Source of the DNA: JBOHRN01 sp050732775
Lineage (GTDB): Bacteria; Gemmatimonadota; Gemmatimonadetes; Longimicrobiales; Longimicrobiaceae
Assembly: GCA_050732775.1 (NCBI GenBank)
Contig: JBOHRN010000037.1
Span: forward strand, 73,613-137,612
Length of the DNA: 64,000 bases
Reading direction: 5' to 3'
In this document: positions 55,267 through 64,000 of the stretch, in pieces
How the letters are laid out: every line of letters begins with the position of its first letter
Numbering within the stretch: position 1 is the stretch's first letter
Made by a program: the position numbers and the translations under genes
The notes under the pieces: model-generated
The model's database searches: none
The model's input: only the letters and a program-made list of their open reading frames with translations
What the model was told of the DNA's origin: nothing

Positions 55267-56343
55267 ATGACGCTCAACCTCAGGGAACTGCTCGAAGAGA
55301 TGGTCGAGCGCCGCGCCTCCGACCTGCACATCACGGCTGGGGAGCGGCCCAAGCTGCGCGTGGACGGCGCCATTACCAACGGGGCCAACGAGCAGATCCT
55401 GACGCCCAAGGACACACTTCAACTGACTTACTCGATCCTCACCGAGAACCAGAAGAAGAGGTTCGAGACCGAGGACGAGTTAGACTTCTCCTTCGGCATC
55501 CAGAACCTGTCGCGTTTTCGGGCCAACGCTTACCGCCAGCGGGGTTGCGTGGCGCTCGCCATCCGCCAAGTCCCGTTCAAGATACAGACTCTCCAGGAGC
55601 TAGCATTGCCGGGCGCGATCTCCAAGCTGTCCGACCGCCCGCGCGGCCTGGTACTGGTTACCGGACCCACCGGCTCGGGCAAGTCGACGACGCTGGCGGC
55701 TATGCTCGACAAGATCAACCGGGAACGGCAGGGACACATCCTCACCATCGAGGACCCCATCGAGTTTGTCCACCGCCACCAAAAGAGCATGGTCAACCAG
55801 CGCGAGGTGGGCACCGACACTTCGTCCTTTTCACAAGCCCTCAAGTACGCTCTGCGCCAAGACCCGGACGTGATCCTGGTGGGCGAGATGCGCGACTTGG
55901 AGACCATCCAAGCGGCCCTTACCATCTCCGAGACCGGCCACCTGTGCCTGGCCACTCTGCACACCAACTCCGCGGCCGAGACCATCAACCGGATCATCGA
56001 CGTCTTCCCCTCGTACCAGCAGTCCCAGGTACGGGCGCAGCTCGCCTTCGTGCTAGAGGGTGTGGTCACCCAGACGCTACTACCCAAGTCGAGGGGCAAG
56101 GGGCGCGTCCTGGCCATGGAGGTCATGATCTGCACCCCGGCGATCCGGGCGTGCATCCGGGACGACAAGGTTCACCAGATCTACTCGATCATCCAGGCGG
56201 GGAAGAAGTACGGCATGCAAACTCTCAACGACGCCCTGGCCCAGCTCTACATGCAGGGCGAGGTGTCGCTCGAAGACTGTCTCAAGCGCTCGTCCGACCA
56301 GACCGAGCTGTTGCGGGCGGTGGGCGAACCCGTACCCGCGTAG
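55267..56343 (+). CDS. pilT: Type IV pilus retraction ATPase
   Basis: 358 residues. ASDLHITAGERPKLRVDG, AIRQVP, GPTGSGKSTTLAAML, ILTIEDPIEFVH, LVGEMRDLETIQAALT and ATLHTNSAAETINRI define PilT, and its AIRE-like C-terminal region is present. Retraction drives twitching and DNA uptake. It has no N-terminal MshEN domain, separating it from PilB. pilC starts 30 bases later. Confidence 0.97.
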   Translation: MTLNLRELLEEMVERRASDLHITAGERPKLRVDGAITNGANEQILTPKDTLQLTYSILTENQKKRFETEDELDFSFGIQNLSRFRANAYRQRGCVALAIRQVPFKIQTLQELALPGAISKLSDRPRGLVLVTGPTGSGKSTTLAAMLDKINRERQGHILTIEDPIEFVHRHQKSMVNQREVGTDTSSFSQALKYALRQDPDVILVGEMRDLETIQAALTISETGHLCLATLHTNSAAETINRIIDVFPSYQQSQVRAQLAFVLEGVVTQTLLPKSRGKGRVLAMEVMICTPAIRACIRDDKVHQIYSIIQAGKKYGMQTLNDALAQLYMQGEVSLEDCLKRSSDQTELLRAVGEPVPA

Positions 56344-56372
56344 CTGGGTTACTCGCTTAGGTAAAGGATATT

Positions 56373-57572
56373 ATGCCCGTTTTCAACTACAGCGCCCGCA
56401 CGGTCAGCGGCGACCTGCAAAGTGGCGAGATCAACCTCCCCACCCGCGACGAGGTGGTCGGCTACCTGCGCCGCCAACGGCTCATTCCGTTGCAGGTGCG
56501 GCCCAAGCCGCAGGATATCTCGTTCAGTATCGGAAGTGGCGTCAAGACCCGCGACATCGTGGTCTTTACCCGCCAGTTCGCCACCATGATCAACGCCGGT
56601 CTCCCCCTGGTCCAGTCCCTTTCCATCTTGTCGGAACAGACCGAGAACAAGCGCTTCTCCAAAGTCATCAGTGAAGTTCTCTACGACATCGAGGCGGGCC
56701 AGACCCTCGCCGACGCCCTCAAGAAGCACCCCCGGGTATTTACCGACCTCTACGTCAACATGGTGGCCGCGGGTGAGGCGGGCGGCATACTCGACACCAT
56801 CCTCCTGCGGCTCGCCACCTTCTTGGAAAAGAGCGACGCCCTGAAACGGAAGATCAAGGGGGCGATGACGTACCCCGCGGTCATGCTGTTAGTGGTGATA
56901 GCGGCGGTAACCATCTTGCTTTGGAAGGTGGTGCCCGTGTTTGCCACCATCTTCGAGGACGCCGGGCTGCTGCTGCCGCTCCCCACCCGTATCGTGTTGG
57001 CGATCAGCGGCTTTCTACAGAGTTACATCTTGTGGGCTTTCATCGGCTTCATCGCCCTCGGCTTCCTGCTTCGCCAGTACTACCGTAGCGACGGTGGCAA
57101 GCTCGTGATCGACAAGTCGCTGCTCAAGTTCCCGGTGCTCGGCAACCTTCTGCGCAAGGCGGCGGTGGCCCGCTTTACCCGTACCCTCGGCACCTTGGTT
57201 TCCTCGGGCGTATCCATCCTGGAGGGGCTAGAGATCACCGCCCGCACAGCCGGCAACCGGGTTATCCACGACGCGGTGATGAACTCCCGCGCCTCTATCG
57301 CCGGGGGAGCCACCATCGCCCAGCCGCTCAAGGAGTCGGGTGTGTTTCCGCCCATGGTGGTGCAGATGATCAACGTGGGCGAAGAGACCGGCGGGCTCGA
57401 CGAGATGCTCCAGAAAGTGGCCGACTTCTATGACGACGAGGTCGACGCCGCCGTCTCGGCGCTAACCTCGATCCTGGAGCCGGTCATGATCGTGGTGATG
57501 GGCGTGGTGATCGGCGGCATGGTGGTGGCCATGTACCTGCCCATGTTCGACATGATCCAGGCGGTGGGGTAG
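56373..57572 (+). CDS. pilC: Type IV pilus inner-membrane platform protein
   Basis: 399 residues with two T2SSF domains (QFATMINAGLPLVQSLSIL at about 70-190; RTLGTLVSSGVSILEGLEI at about 270-395) and three membrane helices (VMLLVVIAAVTILLWKVVPV, ILWAFIGFIALGFLL, VMIVVMGVVIGGMVVAMY). It joins PilB and PilT to pilin. Its last 111 bases are overlapped antisense by the next kinase gene. pilM-Q, pilin and prepilin peptidase are not in the window. Confidence 0.95.
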   Translation: MPVFNYSARTVSGDLQSGEINLPTRDEVVGYLRRQRLIPLQVRPKPQDISFSIGSGVKTRDIVVFTRQFATMINAGLPLVQSLSILSEQTENKRFSKVISEVLYDIEAGQTLADALKKHPRVFTDLYVNMVAAGEAGGILDTILLRLATFLEKSDALKRKIKGAMTYPAVMLLVVIAAVTILLWKVVPVFATIFEDAGLLLPLPTRIVLAISGFLQSYILWAFIGFIALGFLLRQYYRSDGGKLVIDKSLLKFPVLGNLLRKAAVARFTRTLGTLVSSGVSILEGLEITARTAGNRVIHDAVMNSRASIAGGATIAQPLKESGVFPPMVVQMINVGEETGGLDEMLQKVADFYDDEVDAAVSALTSILEPVMIVVMGVVIGGMVVAMYLPMFDMIQAVG

Positions 57573-58811
57573 GGGCCGGGGCAGTACGAACCGCATCGCG
57601 GTTCCTCGGCCCTCCTCGCTCTCGGCCTCCACGGTGCCGCCGTGGGCCTCCACGATCCCCCTGACTATGGCGAGCCCCAGCCCGGCGCCGCGGCGGTCGC
57701 CCCGGTGGGCTTGCCAGAACCGGTCGAAGAGGCGCGAGAGTTGGTCGGCGGGCACGCCGAGACCGTTGTCTCGCACCTCGAAGCGCACGCCGCCGCCGGC
57801 GGGCTCGGCGCGGAGCACGACTTTACCCCCTTGCGGGGTAAATTTGACGGCGTTGCCGACCAGGTTGGCGAATACTTGCAGCACCCGCTCGCGGTCGGCG
57901 AGCACCAGAGGGAGACCTTCCGCGGCGTCTACCTCGAGGGTGATACCGGCGGCCTCGGCGTGCGGGCGCAGCGCCTCAGCCGCCTCCCGGACCAGCTCGC
58001 GGGCCGGGATGGGACGGGCTTCGACCGAGAGCTGCCCCGCCTCAATGCGGCTTGCGTCGAGCAGATCGTCGATGAGCCGGTTCATGCTCGCCGCGGCCCG
58101 CTCGATTATCTTGAGGTGGGTGGCGCGGGTGGCCGGATCGTCGGCTCCCATCTCCGGATCTTGCAGCAGCTGGCTAGCCATGAGCACGCGGCCCACCGGA
58201 TTGCGCAAGTCGTGAGAGACCACGCCGAGCACCTCGTCGCGGTCCGCAACCGCACGGCGCGCCCGCTCGTGCAGGCGAGAGTTGTCGATGGCCAGGGCGG
58301 AGAGGCGCGCCATCTCCTCGGCGAGGGTCAGGTCGCTGGGCCCGTAGTGACGGTCGGTGCGGGTAGAAGCGAGCAGCAGCACGCCCAGTAGCCGGTCGCG
58401 GGCGGCGAGTGGCACCAGCATGAGCGAAGTAGCGGCCAACTCGCGGATCATCTTGAAGTGGCGTTCGTCGTGCGCCACCTCGCGCAGCCAGTCGTCGGTG
58501 ACCTCGTCCAGTAGCACGCTCTCCCGTTCACGCAGCGCGCGGGCCAGCCGTCCTTCCCGGGCCGGGTCGAGGGGGTAGTCGGCGGTGGACGCGAGTAGTC
58601 CCTCCCGGCCCGGCTCTATGTGCGCGGCGGCTACCCGCTCGAGGCGGCCGTCATCACCTAGGATGTCGACCGTGCAGTAGCAGGCGACACGGGGGATGGC
58701 CAGGCGGGCCACGTTGCGCAGCGTAACCGCGGGGTCCAGGGAAGAGGCGAGGGTCGACCCCACCTGGGTGAGAAAGCGGAGCGCCTCGCGCGAGCTGATG
58801 CGTCGCGACAC
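57462..58811 (-). CDS. GAF-domain histidine kinase
   Basis: 449 residues, cytoplasmic. A GAF domain (about 20-180: VACYCTVDILGDDG, LVPLAARDRLLGVLLLAS) then HisKA with VVSHDLRNPVG and HATPase (FANLVGNAVKF, DNGLGVP, GAGLGLAIV). The final 35 residues, antisense to pilC, are strikingly rich in His and Asp (HGHHHAADHHAHHHDH) and may bind metal or be accidental. It follows the hybrid kinase gene by 13 bases. Confidence 0.9.
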   Translation of the reverse strand: MSRRISSREALRFLTQVGSTLASSLDPAVTLRNVARLAIPRVACYCTVDILGDDGRLERVAAAHIEPGREGLLASTADYPLDPAREGRLARALRERESVLLDEVTDDWLREVAHDERHFKMIRELAATSLMLVPLAARDRLLGVLLLASTRTDRHYGPSDLTLAEEMARLSALAIDNSRLHERARRAVADRDEVLGVVSHDLRNPVGRVLMASQLLQDPEMGADDPATRATHLKIIERAAASMNRLIDDLLDASRIEAGQLSVEARPIPARELVREAAEALRPHAEAAGITLEVDAAEGLPLVLADRERVLQVFANLVGNAVKFTPQGGKVVLRAEPAGGGVRFEVRDNGLGVPADQLSRLFDRFWQAHRGDRRGAGLGLAIVRGIVEAHGGTVEAESEEGRGTAMRFVLPRPLPHRLDHVEHGQVHGHHHAADHHAHHHDHDRLQDRG

Positions 58812-58824
58812 GGCCGGCGGCGGC

Positions 58825-60243
58825 TCAGCCAGCGGACCGCCCCTCCCGCTTCCCCGTTGCCTCGGCCACGGTGCGCAGGAGGTCGTCGGGCGAGAACGGT
58901 TTGGGCAGGTAGTAGGCCCGGTCGTTGATGAAGGCGGCGTCCTCGGCCTCGCCCAGGTAGCCGGACATGAACACCACTTCGGCCTCGGGATGAACCGCAG
59001 CTAGGCGACGGGCCAACTCCCGGCCGCCGAGCCGGGGCATGATTACGTCGCTGAGGAGTACGTGGATCGGCTCCGCATGCCGTTCGGCGAGCTCCAGGGC
59101 TTCGGCTCCGTTGCCGGCTTCCACCACAGAGAACCCGCCGTGCTCGAGCACCCGCTTTACCAGCCGGCGTACCTGGGGCTCATCCTCGACTACCAGCACG
59201 GTTCCGGCGGCCGGGGGTAGGGGGTGGCGGGCTCCGTCCAGGGGAGGTGGAGCAGTGGCTGGCGGTAGGGCGTCGGAGCCACCGGCGCTGGGTAGCAGGA
59301 GCCAGAAGGTGGCCCCCTCGCCGGGGTGGCTCACCACCCGGATATCTCCTCCGTGCTGGCGGGTAAAGCGGTACACGGTGGCCAGCCCCAACCCGCTCCC
59401 CTTGGGCTTGGTGGTAAAGCGCGGGTCAAAGATGTGGGCCAGGGTTTCGCCGTCCATCCCCTCTCCCGTATCAGCCACCTCGAAAAGTACGTAGCGGCCG
59501 GGAGGTGCGTGCGGAAATACCATGCGGAAGTTGGGGGTAACCTCCAGATTGCGCACCTTGACGTGAAAGCTGCCCCCCGCGGGCATGGCGTCCTGGGAGT
59601 TTATGCCGAGATTGACCATCACCTGCTCGAGCTGGTCTGGTCTACTCCAGACCGAGTCGAGCGGCTCTTCCAGCTCCACGCGAAGCTCCACGTCCTCGCG
59701 CAGTAGCGACGAGAGGGTCTGCTCGATTTTCCGCATGGTGCCGGCCAGGGTGACCCTCTCGGGGGTGTCCACGCGCTCGCTGGTAAAGGCGATCAACTGG
59801 TCGGTCAGCTCCGAGGCGCGGCTGGCCGCCGCGGCGATCTCTGCTAGTGAGACTCGTATCTCGGGACCGATCTCTTCCTTTTGGCCCGCCATCTCCAGAT
59901 TCCCGTGGATCACCGTGAGCAGGTTGCGAAAGTCGTGTGCGACGCCGTGGGCCAATCGGCCCACCGCCTCCATCTTTTCCGCTTCCCGGAGTAGTCGTTC
60001 GACCTCTTCCAGCCGCTGCTCCCGTCGTCCCCCGCGTCCGGTCTTGAGCCCTACTTTCCGCCCGCGGAGAAAGGAGGAGAGACCGATTCCCAGCGCCAGG
60101 GCGAGGACAAACACCAGGGCCGGTTCGAGCCGCAGCAACGTCACGGCCGCGAAGAGGGCGAGGACGGCCGCCACCACCCCGGCCAGCTCGAGCAAGCCCC
60201 CGCGACCGGGCTCAGTACGCGGCTCTTTGACTTTCTCGTCCAT
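58825..60243 (-). CDS. Hybrid histidine kinase with C-terminal receiver
   Basis: 472 residues from the ATG at 60243. Two membrane helices (about 18-60) leave almost no periplasmic loop. The phosphoacceptor is in GVAHDFRNLLT, HATPase in NLGINSQDAM, DTGEGMD and GSGLGLATV, and the receiver in VVEDEPQV, LLSDVIMPRLGG and LPKPF. Short linker between. With the GAF kinase downstream it forms a two-gene signalling run. Confidence 0.92.
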   Translation of the reverse strand: MDEKVKEPRTEPGRGGLLELAGVVAAVLALFAAVTLLRLEPALVFVLALALGIGLSSFLRGRKVGLKTGRGGRREQRLEEVERLLREAEKMEAVGRLAHGVAHDFRNLLTVIHGNLEMAGQKEEIGPEIRVSLAEIAAAASRASELTDQLIAFTSERVDTPERVTLAGTMRKIEQTLSSLLREDVELRVELEEPLDSVWSRPDQLEQVMVNLGINSQDAMPAGGSFHVKVRNLEVTPNFRMVFPHAPPGRYVLFEVADTGEGMDGETLAHIFDPRFTTKPKGSGLGLATVYRFTRQHGGDIRVVSHPGEGATFWLLLPSAGGSDALPPATAPPPLDGARHPLPPAAGTVLVVEDEPQVRRLVKRVLEHGGFSVVEAGNGAEALELAERHAEPIHVLLSDVIMPRLGGRELARRLAAVHPEAEVVFMSGYLGEAEDAAFINDRAYYLPKPFSPDDLLRTVAEATGKREGRSAG

Positions 60244-60272
60244 GCGTCCAAGATGGTTGCTGGCGGGGGTTG

Positions 60273-60302
60273 TTGCAAGCACCGGTTGGACCGGCTTACA
60301 TT
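60273..60302 (+). promoter_or_regulatory. Candidate leaderless promoter of the PilS-like kinase
   Basis: TTGCAA (60273-60278), an 18-base spacer and TACATT (60297-60302). The GTG begins eight bases after the -10, where transcription is expected to start. Confidence 0.45.
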
Positions 60303-60309
60303 TTAACTC

Positions 60310-62019
60310 GTGCGAGCCGCGGCGCGGGACCCACTCAGTTACGCGACCGGTCGGGACCTCCTAACCCCCTTCCGGGACCGGCGCATCGGTGCCTACACCC
60401 TGCTCCCCTGGCTCTACGGGGGACGGGTGGCGGTGGCGGTACTCCTCTTCCTGTCGCTAGCGCGGGAGTGGGGCGCCTCTTCCTCGCAAGTCACCTTTTC
60501 CGCGACCCTCCTGCTGGTAACCGCCATCCTCTTCGCCGCCGGCTCCTTCGGCTACACCCACCTGGCAGGCCGGCCGGCCGGCCGGAACTTTCTGTACGGC
60601 CAGCTCCTCTTCGACGTAATGCTCACCACCGGGGTGGTCTCGCTCACCGGCGGGAGCCAGAGCGGGTTCGCGCCGCTCTACGTTCTGGTCATCACCGCCG
60701 CTGCCTTCCTGCTGCCTTTCAGAGGGGTGATCCTGATCGGTTTCTTCGCCGGCCTCCTCTACTTCGCCAGTATCGGGTGGATCGCGGAGAGTCCGGTGGA
60801 CCTCGGCGTGATCCTCCAGACTGGGCTCTTCGCTTCCATCGCGGTGGCGGCCGGGGTGCTGGCAGAGCGGTTGCGCCAGACCGGCACCGTACTGGGCGAG
60901 GTGGAGGCCGAGCTACGAGCACTCCGGCTCGATACCGGCGAGATCTTGGGCACCATCCAGAGCGGGGTGTTGACCGTGGACCCGGACGGGCGGCTCGCCT
61001 ACATGAATCCGGCCGCCGCCCAGCTGCTCGGGCTCAGCTTGGCGCAGTGGTCGGGCCGCCGCGTGTTGGACAAGCTGGAGGAGTTAGCCCCGGGGTTGGG
61101 GATGGTGGTGCGCAAGTCGGCCGAAACGGGCGTGCCCATCGGCCGGTTCGAGGCCCGGAAGGGGGATAAAGGTGCGGTGCTGGGTGTAAGCACCACGGTG
61201 ATCGAGCGGGGTGAGGACGAGACCCCGTCGGTGACCGCCATTTTCCAGGACATCACCGAGAAGGTTCACGGGGAGACGCTCCGCCGCCGGGCCGAGCGGC
61301 TCGAGGCGGTGGCCGGGTTGTCGGCGTCGCTGGCGCACGAAATCCGCAACCCTCTGGCGTCTATCCGCAGCGCGGTGGAGCTGCTGCGCCGGGACGACGC
61401 CTCGCCCGCGGACCGGGATACGCTGCGTAACCTAGTGGTGGTCGAATCGGAGCGGCTCAACCGGCTCCTCTCCGAATTTCTGGACTTCGCGCGGGTACGT
61501 GCCTCGGGCCCGGCCGAACTCGACTTCGCGCAGGTGGCCGCGGAAGTGGTCTTGCTGGCGCGCGCCCACAGCGACGCCACTGATTGCGAGATCACCTGCG
61601 AAAACCGACTGGGGGATGGAGTACGGCTGCGCGGCGACGCCGACCTGCTGCACCAAGCCCTCCTCAACCTGATTTTGAACGGTGCCCAGTGGGCGGGAGA
61701 GGGAGGGCGGGTGGGAGTGGTCCTGGACCACGTGCGCTCCGATCTGCTTGACCCCGCGGCCGGGCGCCGGCGGCTCCTGCGGGTGCGCGTGCTCGACAGC
61801 GGGCCGGGGGTGAAAAAGGGGGATGAAGAGAGTATCTTTGACCCCTTCGTTACTAGCCGGGAAGGAGGCACGGGGCTCGGGCTGGCCCTGGTCCAGCGCG
61901 CGGTGGAGGCGCACAGAGGGGCCGTCTACGCGCGCAACCGGGGCGCGCCCGGATACCCGGGGGCCGTGTTCACCCTTTACCTTCCCTTCGCTCCCGAGGC
62001 GCAAGCAAATGCCGGCTGA
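60310..62019 (+). CDS. PilS/NtrB-like membrane histidine kinase
   Basis: 569 residues from a GTG. Six membrane helices (about 30-190), a PAS domain (about 210-325: TIQSGVLTVDPDGRLAYMNPAA), HisKA with AHEIRNPLASIRSAVE, and HATPase (LNLILNGAQWA, DSGPGV, GTGLGLALV). This layout is that of PilS, which senses pilin in the membrane and controls pilin transcription. The sigma-54 activator overlaps it by 11 bases, and pilBTC lie 3 kb upstream. Confidence 0.92.
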   Translation: MRAAARDPLSYATGRDLLTPFRDRRIGAYTLLPWLYGGRVAVAVLLFLSLAREWGASSSQVTFSATLLLVTAILFAAGSFGYTHLAGRPAGRNFLYGQLLFDVMLTTGVVSLTGGSQSGFAPLYVLVITAAAFLLPFRGVILIGFFAGLLYFASIGWIAESPVDLGVILQTGLFASIAVAAGVLAERLRQTGTVLGEVEAELRALRLDTGEILGTIQSGVLTVDPDGRLAYMNPAAAQLLGLSLAQWSGRRVLDKLEELAPGLGMVVRKSAETGVPIGRFEARKGDKGAVLGVSTTVIERGEDETPSVTAIFQDITEKVHGETLRRRAERLEAVAGLSASLAHEIRNPLASIRSAVELLRRDDASPADRDTLRNLVVVESERLNRLLSEFLDFARVRASGPAELDFAQVAAEVVLLARAHSDATDCEITCENRLGDGVRLRGDADLLHQALLNLILNGAQWAGEGGRVGVVLDHVRSDLLDPAAGRRRLLRVRVLDSGPGVKKGDEESIFDPFVTSREGGTGLGLALVQRAVEAHRGAVYARNRGAPGYPGAVFTLYLPFAPEAQANAG

Positions 62020-63385
62020 GCTACCCACCGTCTTGCTGGTGGACGACGAAAACTCGATCCTCGACACGCTGCGCATCCTGCTCGCTGGCGAGGGGTTCGA
62101 GGTGCGCACCTGTTCCAGCGGCAAGGAGGCGCTGGCGCTGCTGGAGAAGTGGACCCCGGACCTGGTTCTCACCGACATACGTATGCCCGGCGTGAGCGGG
62201 CTAGACCTCCTGAGCTCCCTGCGGGAGCGAACTCCGGAGCTGCCGGTACTTCTCATGACCGCCCAGGCTTCCCTGAAAAGCGCTGTCCGCGCGGTCAACG
62301 AGGGGGCCTTCCAATACATCTTGAAGCCCTTCTCCAACGACGAGGTAGTAACTATTTGCCGCAGGGCCGTGGAGTCGGGCCGGCTCAAACGAGAGAATAC
62401 CAAACTCAAGACCGAACTCCGCCGCCAGGAGAGCGGCGAGGCGACGCGCCCGGTGGGCAAGAGCCCCGCTTTCCTGCGGGTGCTGGAGATGGCCGAGACC
62501 GTGGCCCCCACCGATTCCACCGTGCTCATCTCGGGCGCGTCCGGCACCGGGAAAGAGGTGCTGGCTGGCTACATCCACGTCCTGTCGCAGCGGGCTGACG
62601 GCCGCTTCCTCTCCATCAACTGCGGCGCCCTACCCGAGAGTTTGCTCGAAAGCGAGCTCTTTGGCCACGTGCAGGGGTCGTTTACCGGAGCGATCCGCGA
62701 CAAGGACGGTCTCTTCGTGGCCGCGCGCGGGGGCACTTTTTTCCTGGACGAGGTGGGCGAAATGTCTTCCGCCACCCAGGTCAAGCTCCTGCGCGTGCTG
62801 CAGGAGCGCGAGGTGATCCCGGTGGGCTCCACCGATCCGGTTGCGGTCGACGTGCGCATCATCGCCGCCAGCAACCGGGACCTGGAGGACGAAATGAGGC
62901 GGGGCGGCTTCCGCGGCGACCTCTTTTACCGCCTCAACGTCATCTCCCTCCACCTCCCCCCGCTCAAAGACCGGGACGAGGACGTGGCCATCTTGGCCGC
63001 GCACTTTTTGGCCCGCTTCGCCCAGAGCCGGGGCCGGCCCACGCCCAAGCTCTCCTCCGGCGCGCTCGCCGCACTCCGGCGTTACGACTGGCCGGGTAAC
63101 GTGCGCGAGCTGGAGAACGCCCTGGAACGGGCCGCGGTCTTGTGCGAGGGAGACGAGATTTCCGCCCAGGCGCTGCCCGCCCGCATTACCGAGAAGACGC
63201 CGCACCCCCTGGTGTCGGACCATCTGCCCCCCAACCCGCCGCTCGAAATCATCGAGCGGGCATACGTGGAGTGGGTTCTCCGCGCCGAGGAGGGGAGCCG
63301 TGCCGAGGCCGCCCGCACGCTCGGAATCGACCCCTCCACGCTCTACCGCAAGCTCCAGAAGTACGGTATCGTGGGCGAGGAGTGA
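62009..63385 (+). CDS. NtrC-family sigma-54 activator, PilR-like
   Basis: 458 residues from the ATG at 62009. Receiver with D in DLVLTDIRMPG (about 1-120); AAA+ domain with Walker A GASGTGKEV, Walker B GGTFFLDEVGEM and NYDWPGNVRELE-like arginine-rich sensor 2; Fis-type HTH at the end (SRAEAARTLGIDPSTLYRKL). The sigma-54-contacting loop reads GSFTGA rather than GAFTGA. It should drive sigma-54 promoters when phosphorylated by the upstream kinase. Confidence 0.95.
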   Translation: MPAELPTVLLVDDENSILDTLRILLAGEGFEVRTCSSGKEALALLEKWTPDLVLTDIRMPGVSGLDLLSSLRERTPELPVLLMTAQASLKSAVRAVNEGAFQYILKPFSNDEVVTICRRAVESGRLKRENTKLKTELRRQESGEATRPVGKSPAFLRVLEMAETVAPTDSTVLISGASGTGKEVLAGYIHVLSQRADGRFLSINCGALPESLLESELFGHVQGSFTGAIRDKDGLFVAARGGTFFLDEVGEMSSATQVKLLRVLQEREVIPVGSTDPVAVDVRIIAASNRDLEDEMRRGGFRGDLFYRLNVISLHLPPLKDRDEDVAILAAHFLARFAQSRGRPTPKLSSGALAALRRYDWPGNVRELENALERAAVLCEGDEISAQALPARITEKTPHPLVSDHLPPNPPLEIIERAYVEWVLRAEEGSRAEAARTLGIDPSTLYRKLQKYGIVGEE

Positions 63386-63729
63386 CCGTGCCGGCCAACC
63401 CTCTCCGCGTTTTCCCGGCCCTTTCCGGCCCGCCCGACTCCCCGGCCGGCCGGCCGGCTCCCGAGCGACCGGCGGGATCGCTCAGGCGCCGCTACCTCGA
63501 CTGGATCGAGGAGTGCATCGAGACGTACAAGGAAGAAATGCCGAGGGGTGAGCTCCTCGACCTCGCGGACCAGGTGGTCGAGGAGCTACGCATGACCCGG
63601 CGCGGCCAGTACCAGCTTACCGAACTACTGCTGAGCGCCGCCGTGGACCGAAAGATCTTCCGCCTCCTGGGACTCCCCGGCTACCGGGTTTGGAAGAGGG
63701 AGTTGGACCAAGGCGGTGACTCACCGTAG
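63382..63729 (+). CDS. Small protein of unknown function after the PilR-like gene
   Basis: 115 residues from a GTG overlapping the activator stop (GTGA); another GTG lies two codons later. A proline-rich start (about 1-30) precedes a helical domain (YLDWIEECIETYKEEMPRGE, LDLADQVVEELRMT). No family recognised. It is likely cotranscribed with the two-component pair and ends 44 bases before the convergent TldD gene. Confidence 0.65.
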   Translation: MTVPANPLRVFPALSGPPDSPAGRPAPERPAGSLRRRYLDWIEECIETYKEEMPRGELLDLADQVVEELRMTRRGQYQLTELLLSAAVDRKIFRLLGLPGYRVWKRELDQGGDSP

Positions 63730-63773
63730 CGCTGCCTACACCGCTGTCGAAAAGCAGCTGTATCAACGGCCGG

Positions 63774-64000
63774 CTAGACCGCGTCTGAGAGAGAGGTAAA
63801 GGTAAAGTCCCTCACCTTGAGCGGCGGCACCACCACCGCCGGTCCCGCGCCCCCCGACTCCGACGCGCTGATGCGCACCGGTCTTCCCATCATCTCGATG
63901 TTATTGAGCATGAATACCGGGCTCTCGTTCCAGCGCAGGTTCTTGACTGCGCTGGTAACCCTTCCGCCCTCGATCAGGAAGGTGCCGTCTCTGGTGAGCC
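63774..64000 (-). CDS. TldD/PmbA-family metalloprotease, C-terminal end only
   Basis: The last 74 residues read DGTFLIEGG, VKNLRWNESPVFMLNNIEMM and VVPPLKVRDFTFTSLSDAV, the characteristic end of TldD/PmbA subunits. The family processes peptides such as microcin precursors and degrades unfolded small proteins, as a TldD-TldE pair. The zinc motif lies outside the window, so subunit type cannot be told. Confidence 0.9.
   Translation of the reverse strand, partial: LTRDGTFLIEGGRVTSAVKNLRWNESPVFMLNNIEMMGRPVRISASESGGAGPAVVVPPLKVRDFTFTSLSDAV

Overview
The window is gene-dense, very GC-rich bacterial chromosome. LptF/LptG, several lipoproteins, an outer-membrane barrel and type IV pilus ATPases show a two-membrane cell. 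The gene mix (B12-dependent ribonucleotide reductase, NamZ-type cell-wall salvage, many stand-alone histidine kinases, tiny lipoproteins) best fits Gemmatimonadota or a close FCB-group relative. That placement is inference; no rRNA or tRNA gene is visible. No gene-free stretch exceeds 300 bases.

Left part (1-16.5 kb): a cell-wall salvage region. It holds namZ (cut by the window edge), a peptide-binding lipoprotein, rho, a tightly packed minus-strand run ggt-ABC exporter-histidine kinase-receiver, then murQ, nagZ, a small outer-membrane barrel, a sodium:solute symporter and an AmiC-type amidase. Together these could cut murein to MurNAc, GlcNAc and peptides, import them and enter amino-sugar metabolism. 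No MurNAc kinase is present.

Middle (16.5-33 kb): nrdJ behind a consensus promoter overlapped by two NrdR-box-like repeats; a kinase-receiver hybrid with an AraC-type regulator; a 46-residue lipoprotein; a TPR protein; an SDR; a ClpP paralog with Asn replacing the catalytic Asp; OsmC; a pentapeptide-repeat protein; rpsU with a consensus promoter and a perfect 28-base palindrome at its mRNA start; an AI-2E-type permease; PIG-L deacetylase, GT2 and DUF3891 genes.

Right part (33-64 kb): central metabolism and housekeeping (rnd, pyk, a PhnP-like hydrolase, pgi, htpX, lipid-kinase-like, uvrA), a small PspA envelope-stress operon, a DUF1611 gene behind an inverted repeat, yggX, a Fur-family regulator, a kinase plus glgP, lptFG, an M28 peptidase, a ComEA-like protein, pilB-pilT-pilC, two minus-strand kinases, and a PilS/PilR-like sigma-54 pair. 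The window ends in a TldD/PmbA gene.

Notable sequence-level signals are the nrdJ operator, the rpsU leader, structured leaders, possible leaderless promoters (Fur-family gene, PilS-like kinase, perhaps uvrA), and signalling genes that read through into convergent neighbours.
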